A stretch of 64,000 nt of DNA. Source: Tubiluchus corallicola (taxonomy: Eukaryota; Priapulida; Priapulimorpha; Priapulimorphida; Tubiluchidae). Numbering within the stretch: position 1 is the first letter of the stretch; each line of letters begins with the position of its first letter. The notes beneath the pieces were generated by a model, which was given only the letters and a program-made list of their open reading frames with translations, was not told the origin of the DNA and made no database searches. The stretch lies in the NCBI GenBank assembly GCA_030141605.1, contig JAQGDQ010000649.1:53327-117326 (forward strand), written 5' to 3'. A program made the position numbers and the translations under genes. Positions 35,133 through 46,400 of this stretch are shown in pieces.

Positions 35133-37422
35133 GAACAGAAAGTAGCTTAAATTGTTTTATATTGTTGTTTAGTAGTTGTAGCCCGGTCTAGACTAAATTC
35201 TGTGTTTGCATTGAGTTTTGAGCTGGGCATGAGAATACATTAGCTTATATTTTATGACGAAGTTTTGTCGTTTTTTTACTTGTCGTAGCTTTTTGCATTG
35301 TAGCTCAACAGTGATTAATTCAGAACATTTGAAATGGAAAAGTTTTCCAAATGTTTCATTAATGCTATTTTTACTCTTGTTTTTCTTGTTGTTCTAGAAT
35401 AATTCACATTTTATAAATTTTTAGTAATTTTTTGACAAATCTGATTAATTGTTTAGAAAGTAAATCACGATAATTTTTATTTTAGCGAATGAATGCACCC
35501 ATAGTGCCTTTACAATTGCTTTCGAGATTATTTGGGTTTCCCAAGTTTTAAAAAGTTTTGCTGCTGAAGCTTGAAGCAGTTATGAACGACCGTGTGCTCA
35601 AACGTGTGTTACTTTAAAGTTAATTAAACTATCATTCATTTTAATATTCTCAGATTAGTCATTAAATCCTTGAAGACAATTAAAACATTTGCACATTTTT
35701 GTAAACAAAGTCTTTTTATCCTTTGTGGTGTAAATAAATCATTTCCATACTTCATTTTCTACCCAAATGGCATATTATATGTCACCTATCAGCTGGAACT
35801 AAAATGATAGGATAATTTGACTCTGGGGTGTTTGCTGTGCATTTATAGCAATATAGAAATTGTAAAGAATTTACTTTGAAATTTTTTGACTTGCAGTTAG
35901 AATTATTTGCCTGTCTACTTATTCGTTCGGACCTAATGACATTTAACCATAAATAAAAAAGAATTCTTCAAATTTTCAACCCATTTGGTATGTTTTTACC
36001 ACGTCTAATACAAAAGCTGCCGTCTAGTTTGGTTTTTTCAGTTGTGGTATAAATCCATTTATAACTGCATCATTCGAATTTGAAATGGAGTAAAGAAAAT
36101 CTTTGCATTGTGTATGTTACCGTCGTCGTCAACTGGTAACGTGTTGCTTAAAACTAAGTTGTACGTTTTGCGATGCATCAACACTTTTAACGATGTCTAG
36201 AATTTAGCACTGTAATTGCATTTTCGTAGAAATGATATCGCCTTAATATGAGTGACAGCTAATTTTTCACATTTTAGCATTTTTATATGAAATTTCACTA
36301 ATTTTTGTTTTTAAACATTTTTCCATGCTTTTTCTCTAGCACTCTTCTGTAGAGGCAACAGAGAATCGTAAATTTTTATGTTTAAAAAAGAAATTTTTAT
36401 AGCTAATTAGCTGCACTGTGATCAGTTGTGTGATTTTTGATATTTTAGGTAAAATTGCTATTTGTTTATAATAAATAATTATTATGAAGAATCACAAATG
36501 TTTTAATATTTTAATGCAACTGCATATGATTTGCACCTATTAAAAGTAATTTGTCACGTCTTTGTAAGTACTGTAAGTGAATTAAAATCTGCATGGTATT
36601 TGGGTATAATTCAATACAACTGTACGCCAGTAAGAAACTGTTAAATAAACTGTATTTATTTAGTACTAAGTTAAATCCCATCAAATTTACTGGGAATGCA
36701 AAATTACTGTGAACTTATAAACACACCTACACTTTAATTCTCTATTAATTATAATATTTGTTCGTATGTCTGTCTCTCTGTGTGTCTGTCCATTATCAAC
36801 TTTTCTAGTTGTGTTAATTGTGTGTATTAACACACTGTTCATTGTGTTAATAATTTTTCTATGATGTATATAATTGTATTGGTGTTCTTAGAAGTGTTTA
36901 TGTAGATATAAAATAGTCACTAGTGCACATACTAGGAGTTGTGGCTCTTACTGTAGGTTTTCATTTTATATTTGAATTTCTAACTAATACTTATAATCTT
37001 AGGTTTGATTTTCGCAATCTTAATTACTGCTGGCCAGCTTAGTGAGACGTGTACATTGTAGTGACTTTTTGTTTATGACTGCACCCAGTTATGACAAGGT
37101 ATTCTAAGATGCCGTACCTTGCAGTACAGATATTACAGTATTTTCTGACTTTGTGTTTATGACTGCACCCAGTTATGACAAGGTATTCCAAGATGCCGTA
37201 CCTTGCAGTACAGAAATTACAGTATTTTCCCAGTTTAGACATTTTTAGCCAGCAAATAGTGAACATAGAAAGGAAGGAAGTTGTACATTGTCATGATTGT
37301 GAGTAATAGGAAACATTTCCTGTTAAACTTTGGATCTATGCTGCACCTCCATCTGATGTGGTGAAGTGCCACATGTAATTATTTTCACCCACATCTGAGC
37401 AAAAATAGGTTTGTTAATTAAT
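35133..37422. other. Intergenic AGPAT to SASH
   Basis: AT-rich spacer with no gene recognised. It holds an 83-bp tandem duplication at 37071-37229 (GTTTATGACTGCACCCAGTT...). An in-frame TGA lies 27 nt upstream of the SASH start, supporting that start codon. Confidence 0.5.
37071..37229. repeat. Two-copy 83-bp tandem duplication
   Basis: Copies begin at 37071 and 37154 with GTTTATGACTGCACCCAG and are about 97% identical. They lie upstream of the SASH start codon. Confidence 0.9.
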
Positions 37423-40400
37423 ATGGATAGCGGTGGAAAACGGAAATCATTGGAAAAGGTAAGTGCATTGATCATTATGACCTACCTGTTGAACTAACTG
37501 ATTGAGATACGATATGTGAGCTGTTAGGTTCATGCAGTATTTTAATTGAAGTCTTGCTGGTACATTTTCTTCTTAACCTAAGTGTATTAATTTCTGGCGT
37601 GATTTAATTTTGTTTGTTTCCTTGAAATCGTGTACTAATTTAAAACCAGAGTAAGTGAGAGCTTTTATACGAAATTATATATACATTGGGCAGTAACTGT
37701 ACATAAGTGAAAACAGAAGTACTCAAATTTCTTTAACCTGCCGAATGGTTTTGGTCAACTTATCAGTGTTTATTAAGACTTCAAAATGAGCCTTTTGAAG
37801 GTTAAAAGTAAATCGTGCGCAAAACATGGTACTCGGGTAGAAGAGTAGAGGTCACTATCTTCTTGTGAGGCTGTCAAGTTTTCATTCAGGAGAGTTTATT
37901 CAGTTTTTATTTATCCACTCATCATTTTTAGCCTAGTGAGAAATTGAAGTCAAGAGGTTTGAGCAATCGCATGCGACGACTGACTAATGACTTCAAGAGA
38001 CGCGTCTCATACAGTCTGGCGAAGTCACCAAAGGACAAGGTTTTTATTTTGCAATATAATGTTGCTTGCATTTATAATCTGTCTGCTCTCTATTCTGTAG
38101 CAGGTGTGTTTCCTCGTTTTTCACTTGTCAAAAAGAAAAGCTAAACAGTTTTTTTTATAATCACCATCTTATAACTATGGTTTAATAATGTATCTGATAA
38201 TAATATTGTTAGTTTTTTATAATGTTGACTGCTAGTAACCATAGAAATGTCGAAAATTAGAGAAAATGTGTGTAATCGATTACTTTATGACCAATGTTTA
38301 CGGCTGCATGAAATTATTAAAAAACTTCATGGCTATTTGTAAAAGCAGATTCTGAAGGAGACATGGCTTCTAAATTGCCCGGGCCTTAAATAAGACACCC
38401 CTGCTACATTTAATGGTAAAAATTTTCTTCTCTCCTCAGGTTTTTGTGTTATTACTTTCATTATTGATTGAAATAATTCTCAAAATTGTGTTTATTGATG
38501 CGAGAAATGACGTTAGTAGTTCTGGCATAAAGTGAGGATTATTAATTTTGTAGAGCCCCAGAGGCAGTAAAGAAGATTTAAAACACGAAGATTTCTGGGC
38601 TGATGCTCCAACCTTGGGTCCTCCAACTGACACACAGTGCGGAGTCAGTGGTGATTCAGCAGAAAGTCTTACTAGTCTCATGGACCAGTTGACACCAGGT
38701 ATTTCATTTCATTTTAAATGTCAGTGAGTCGTCCGTTCACACCTACATTGTTGCATATGGTACTTAGAATAATCGCACAGTTTCTCAAAACTTTCAGATA
38801 ACTGTACCCATAATACCGTAGAATCGGCTGGAATAATCTATACACCATAAGGTCTTCCTATAATGTTCTGGAACTTTTTGTAATTATACAGAGTAGACTG
38901 CCGGAAAGCACAGTCAGACGCAGATATTAGTTCAAAACAGATTGATAGGCTGGTGTGTGAAAAATATTTTTCATTGGGCAAATTTTGTGCTTTGGATTTT
39001 CGTGTGCTCACCTGGTTTATAATTGCTCTTGGTAGACTGTTTTAGATTCATACACATGTTTTTTATGTTTGGCGAACATGGCTGATCAAAATTACAAATA
39101 CAGATGCGCAATTATATCATAAAATATCATATACGTGTACAAATAAATTCTGTCAACATTGGGTTACAGTGTTTAACAAAAAATCACGTGCAACACTGTG
39201 TGTTTCTCACGGTAAAACGAAAAATGGTATTCATCCTCTATTGTGTTACGTACTTTACACAAGCGATTTCTCGTGGTATATATGGTCTTTCATATCACCC
39301 ATTCACTATTGCAAGGTTATGACCACTTGTTCTGAGTTTGGTGAGAGCTCTTTCTGTGTTTATTATTGGTCTATTATGATAACTATATTATACTGCTTGT
39401 AATGCATTATCTTATTTTTGTCTGTGGCATTAACGACCTTAGACATTGATTTCACCTGTTTTAATATAACCTAAGTTGTTTTAAGTAATTATTTTAATAG
39501 AGTTTCTTTGTTAGTAATTAATTAAAAACCATGTTTGGTTTTTTTGTTTCATTCACCAAACAAGATCTGCTTTATTCTGGTCCTTGTGTTTGAACACGTA
39601 CCATTAACCTGATGTGAAAACGACATACATGAAAAAAAAAATTGCCTGGTAGTATCATGAGAACATACATGTCCTAGCTAGACAGCAGCAAGTGACACAA
39701 TTTGTTTATATCTTAAAATGTTTTAGTTACGTGTTTGAAAATCATGTATTAAATGTGCTGCACGAGGCATACGGTTCATGCCTGTGACTTCCTCAGGTTT
39801 GCCAATAACCCGGCTAGCTTCAATTGTTTTATTTATGCAAAAATGTCAGAGCACTGCTGGAATAATTGATAGAAAATGAGAGCACCACTGTGGAGAGTAG
39901 TGAAATTACTCTGTTGGCTTTGAAAGATGCCATTTTTACACATTTTACTTGCACTATTTGAAGTTGAAGGTATTCAGTGAGAAAACACATCACATTGAAA
40001 CTTACTGAAGTATAGGTTTTACACATCAAATGTAGACACAGGAAAGCTCAAATGTGACTTAGGTAACTCAAATGTAGACATAAGAATTTCAAATGTGTTT
40101 TGGTAACTCAAATGTGACTTAGGTAAGTCAAATGTAGATGCATTACTTTGAATAAATCGGTAATTAACTCATTTAAGTGCAAATTACAAAAAGATAAACT
40201 AAAGATAGTCATCACCTCTTTCATAACTTTGAAAAATGCGTTGTTTATCCTCAAACTAAATTCCTTGATAAACCATAACGTCGGTAGAAAAGAATAAATT
40301 GGTTCCCACTTCCCAATGAACAGTGAATCACTAATTAGTTTTTTAAGTAATGCATTAGCCCTGCATTAATGAATTAGTTTCTCTCAAGAAACATTGTTTA

Positions 40401-43400
40401 CTTTAAGAATGTATTGTTTTCTCTAACAGTTCCAATGGTATGTAAAGTTTACAGAATATTAGTGAACTATTAGTATTATTTTATTATTATTTTAGTATTA
40501 AAGTTATTATTTTCACAGCAATTATTAAATTAAGATTAAGGGAGATTAAATTTAACATCCTTAAGCTTTACCACCTATTCACATTTGAGATACCAATGTC
40601 ACATTTGACTTACCAAAAATACTTAAGATTTCTTGAAAACCATTGTTAATGCATTTGAACTACCCAAGTCTACATTTGAGTAACCAAGACACATTTGAAT
40701 TACCTAAATCTACATTTGACTTAACGTAGGTCTACATTTGACGTGTAAAACCTATAATACATTGCTTTTAGGTTACCTTGGAGCAAAAAACCGAAACAGT
40801 TCAAGAACCAGCTATCAATCTTGGGAGACCAGTCGGGACAGCGATTCCTCCTTTCATCGTGCAAGCTTTAGTTCCAGTCCAGCATCTGTGTACGATGGTC
40901 CTTTCATAGCCAAAGCCGTCGTAACAAAAGATTACACTCCCAGCCCGTACGATGATGATGCACTCACCTTGTCGGTCAGAATCTTACCTACCTTCATATT
41001 CGTTCATGATCTTAAAATAATTATACTAATTTTTCTTATTTTTCTTTACATAGAAACACAGTATATAAAAAAGATGTATCACAGTTTTGCTATGCACATA
41101 CGCAGTTGCTGCAGGTCAAAAGTTAAATGTATCATGGCATCGCGTCTTAACAACAAACGGCACGTGACATGTGGGTAAAGCAAAGCCAACTGCTGCATTA
41201 GTTCAGTAATGTCAGTTGATTTATGTGGACTTTACTACTTATTTATACATTTGTCTGTGCGCAGAGTGATTTACTAGCAAGATCTTGCTTGGGAACAAGA
41301 AAATATGAACTAGGTAAGGTTCTAGCTAGTTGCTAAACCTGTTAATATTACAATAGCATGGGCTGAGAGGTGTTGTCAAGTGTAGAGAAATGTGTTGTCT
41401 AGTACACTTAACTTTTGACCTTTTCAGGATCATCAATCGCTGAAACTATGAAAAGGCTTATTGCAATTTACAGACTAGCTAATTAATGGTTAAAAATGTC
41501 TAATGCATTTAATTCAAAACTACATTAGATGCGTAACGAGGAATTCTTCTTTCTACGAATTTTAACTTTTTTATTCAAGGTTGGAGATACAATCGACATA
41601 ATCAGCATGAACACTACAGGAACTTGGACAGGTGTTCTGAACAACAAGGTAGGCACGTTCAAGTTCATCAATGTTGATGTGGTCACAAAAGAGGAGCCTG
41701 CAAAACAGAGAAGGCGACCGAAGAGCTCTCACGTGAGGAGAAGACATTCGCACAGAAGCAAACCCAAAACAACCGAAGATTTGCTTAAACGTTTACATCT
41801 TGAGGTTTGTTGTTTACATAACGGGCTATCATTATTTATTTTTATTATTATTTACTTACAACGCATTTATTAGAATAGAATTAGTATTGTATTCTTCACA
41901 GGAAAATTCCCAAAGGATTAAATGAATCAGCAAGTAGTCGGATGCACCTCGTAGTCGTAGTTGTGCAAAATGTTTTGTCTGTTTTCTACATAACTTCACA
42001 AACACAATTAAATCTGTGTTCGTACTTACAATGTGACAAAACACCAAGTTCTTTTTACTGCCCGTGTATGAATGTTTGAGTGGTAAATGTAAGATGCATG
42101 TATTAAAAAGCTCACTTACGAAAACTTGATATTATTTACTTAAAGGACGGTCTAGGAAACACTTGGTGGAATTAATGTTGCGCCAATCACTACTGTGAAA
42201 CGTAACAGACTTGCAAAAATAGATGATTATATTCAGATGTCTACGTATTAATTTTCATGCATAAACATTTAGTATCTGGTTTGGTAGTCGTGCAATTTCA
42301 CTAGGTTCAGAAGCTCAGACATACACACGAAGCTCAGACACATACACACGAAGCTCAGACACATCGATGCGAAGCTCAGCAGCTCAGACACATGAAGCTC
42401 AGACACATACACATGAAGCTCAGAAGCTCAGATACATACATACGAAGCTCAGACACATCGATACGAAGCTCAGAAGCTCAGACACATCGATGCGAAGCTC
42501 AGAAGCTCAGACACATACACGCGAAGCTCAGACACATACACACGAAGCTCAGAAGCTCAGACACATACACGCGAAGCTCAGACACATACACACGAAGCTC
42601 AGAAGCTCAGACACATACACACGAAGCTTAGACACATACACACGAAGCTCAGAAGCTCAGACACATACACACGAAGCTCAGAAGCTCAGACACATACACG
42701 CGAAACTCAGTCACATACACGTGAAGCTCAGACACATACACGCGAAGCTCAGACACATACACACGAAGCTCAGGAGCTCAGACACATACAAGCGAAACTC
42801 AGTCACATACACACGAAGCTCAGAAGCTCAGACACATACACGTAAAGCTCAGAAGCTCAGACACATACACGCGAAGCTCAGAAGCTCACACACATACACA
42901 CGAAGCTCAGAAGCTCAGACACATTCACACGAAGCTCAGAAGCTCAAACACGCACACCAAGCTCAGAAGCTCAGACACATACACACGAAGCTCAGAAGCC
43001 CACACATACACACCCGAATTGTACTTTATTTTATAATAACATTGTGTTCCTTGTTACAGAAATATGTCAGCGTGTTCTTGCTAAATGGGTACGATCTTGA
43101 GCATTTTAAAGAAATAGAGGAAGAAGATCTTATTGATCTACAGATAAACTCTTCTGAAGACAGAGCCAAACTGCTTACCGCGGCAGAACTTCTACTTGAC
43201 GACGATGATAGTAATAAAGCGTCTTTGTAAACTTTGAACAGGAAAAGATTTAACGAAATCTATTTTAAATGTATCGAAAGTTTTATTCATTTAAGCCTCT
43301 GCTAGTTCTGTATCCAAAATTTTCAGAACGGATATTTTGTATTGTGGAAAATTCAGTCAAATTGTTCATGCCTTTTTGTGCAAACAGTGTTCCAAATAGT

Positions 43401-46400
43401 TTTTTTTGTGTTAAACCCTTCTCACATTAGTTTATTTACATAGCCAGGCGGAGGTTTTCTGTTTAGTACTAGATACTTGCTTCTTAAACGATTCCTCATT
43501 TTTTCAGATGTTAATGCAAATGAGACAGTAGAGAGGGTAAAGAAGGCCGTTCCACGTGATTCGGGATGCTACGGAAGCAGTGAACATCTTGAGAGCAAAG
43601 ATTCTACGAAGCAAGATCAAATGGCTGTGACTGTTTCATTGGTAGATGCCACTGCTGTCAGTGTACAATCAAAGATCAAAGATAACAAAAGTTCTCAGAA
43701 AGCTTCTCCGTTAAATGCTCGTAAAGAATCGTCAGATGTAGCTAAAGGAAGCGGGAAAAAGATGCTAAACAGAATTGCGCACACAGACCAGAAGAACGGG
43801 TCAAAGTCACCAAAGATGGCAAAACCATCGAGTCTGAAAGCCAAGCTGTTTCAGAGCAAACCACAAAAATCCTATGTCAAAGAGTTAAGATTATCTATCA
43901 GCCAATCAGATGACAAACCGCTGTCCAATAGCTGCGATGCTTTAATTGAACCAAGTGCAATGGAAAACGTCGAATACGAGAAAAGGAAAGCAGAATCGCT
44001 GCCACATTTGGCTGATGACGTGTTTGATGACAAGCTGGTAAAACAGAATAAAGTAGCAAAGAACAAGACCGTCTCCACGGTAGCAAGAGACAGAACTAGC
44101 AAAAAGTTTTCTGATTCCAATGTTAATTATGGATCGTCCACCTTCTGGCAGAAGGTCACACTGCGACCAAAGTTTGCCACATTGCCACGTCCACCGAGCA
44201 GTGAAAAACGCAACACAATACTTGATCCGCTCGGCGACAGCATTGGTTCGTCTAGAGTCCAAAGTATAATTGAAACGTTTCAGGTAAGAGCGTTAGTACT
44301 GGTGTTAAATATCAATCAACATCTTTATATCTTTACCTGGAGTCTCGTTTTCACACACAGTGACAATCAGTTTACGTTGAAGTTTACAAATAAATGGTAA
44401 TGATAACATATGAAAGGCATAGGTAAAGTGGTAGAGATGCTGACCCCTCAATCTGTATAGGAAATTAGACTTCAGACATCTCTTCTAGCCGGCGACACCA
44501 CCCAGTGGCATCTCTTCAAAAATAAACCTGCTGACTTCGTTACATCTTCACTTTATTTGATATTTGTTTATCCCAGAAATTTGCATGTCCCAAAACAACC
44601 ACTCAGTTAGCAAATAAATAAAACTCTCAAAGAATGAATGCCGTAGACGCCACTTAATAGACTCAGTTTGGGGTGGAAATATTTTGACCCAATTAACTAG
44701 CTAAATCTATTAACCATCAGATGCAGTGTTACTAATGTAGAATTATGAATCATCAGCTTAGTATGAACTGCAAAGATTTTTAATGAATTTTAGAAACGAA
44801 GTAATGCCTAAATTTATATGTAGTCATTAAAAAATATTAATTTATAATGTGAGTTTATAAAAAAGTTTACTTTTCTAAATCACACAAGTCTGTTTATTTA
44901 CAAAAATTTCAAAAATGCGTCCAAAAGTCAGCTGCTTCATTTTTTGTTACAAGTTGGCTCTCAAAGTTTGCGTAATGATAAAAACGTTGAAAATCTGATG
45001 TATGATGCACAAATTCTCGTAAAATACTTAGTGCTTGGCGTGCTTAAACTGTTGGTGGTGCCCGTGTTTCCCTGCAAGTAGCTTCATCTGTAGTTTCCCC
45101 TGAGCTCCCTCTTGCTTAAACTGTTGGTGGTTGTTTCCCGATAACTTCATCTGTAGCTTCCCCTAAGCTCCCCTTGCAAACCCCCGCAAGTAGCTTCATC
45201 TGTAGTTTCCCCTGAGCTCCCTCTTGCTTAAACTGTTGGTGGTGCCCGTGTTTTCCCGCAAGTAACTTCATCTGTAGCTTCCCCTAAGCTCCCTCTTGCT
45301 TAAACTGTTGGTGGTGCCCGGTTTCCCCCGCAAGTAGCTTCATCTGTAGTTTCCCCTGAGCTCCCTCTTGCTTAAACTGTTGGTGGTGCCCGTGTTTTCC
45401 CGCAAGTAACTTCATCTGTAGCTTCCCCTAAGCTCCCTCTTGCTTAAACTGTTGGTGGTGCCCGGTTTCCCCCGCAAGTAGCTTCATCTGTAGTTTCCCC
45501 TGAGCTCCCTCTTGCTTAAACTGTTGGTGGTGCCCGTGTTTTCCCGCAAGTAGCTTCATCTGTAATTTCCCCTGAGCTCCCTCTTGCTCAAACTGTTGGT
45601 GGTGCCCGGTTTCCCCCGCAAGTAGCTTCATCTGTAGTTTCCCCTGAGCTCCCGCTTGCTTAAACTGTTGGTGGTGCTCGTGTTTCCCCGCAAGTAGCTT
45701 CATCTGTAGTTTCCCCTGAGCTCCCTCTTGCTTAAACTGTTGGTGGTGCCCGTGTTTCCCCGCAAGTAGCTTCATCTGTAATTTCCCCTGAGCTCCCTCT
45801 TGCTCAAACTGTTGGTGGTGCTCGTCCCACACCACCTTTAACGGTGTTTCCCCAAGTAGCTTCATGTAATTTCCTGAGCTCCCTCTTGCTCAAACTGTTG
45901 GTGGTGCTCGTGTTCCCCCGCAAGTAGCTTCATCTGTAATTTCCCCTGAGCTCCCTCTTGCTTAAACTGTTGGTGGTGCCCGTGTTTCCCCGCAAGTAGC
46001 TTCATCTGTAATTTCCCCTGAGCACCCTCTTGCTTAAACTGTTGGTGGTGCTCGTGTTTCCCCGCAAGTGGCTTCATCTGTAGCTTCCCCTGAGCTCCCG
46101 TTTGCTATTGTCTCAATGTATCTGCATCCCTGGCATAACAGCAACAGCAAACTGATTAAACTTTCTGGGAAAGACAGCCAGAGCTTCAAAAGCAAACCGC
46201 TAAGCAAGTGATTAAATGTTTAGCTTCCTGGAAATTCTTGGGTAACGAGGTTAATTGCAGTGGACGGGCGGGTCAAAGCCAGCCATTAGGCTATCATATT
46301 AACGTATAATAAACGTTCCTGCTTACAAATAAAATGGTACTTAACATGATTGTTTCTATGTATATTATAAAACAAAAGTGAACTAAGATGATATAAAAGT

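Noticed and set aside
44400-44540. tRNA-like string GTGGTAGAGATGCTGACC in SASH intron 7
   Set aside because: A-box resemblance only; no B box at the right distance.
45428-46077. Minus-strand frames encoding HHQQFKQEGAQGKLQ repeats
   Set aside because: Artefact of the 72-bp array inside a SASH intron.
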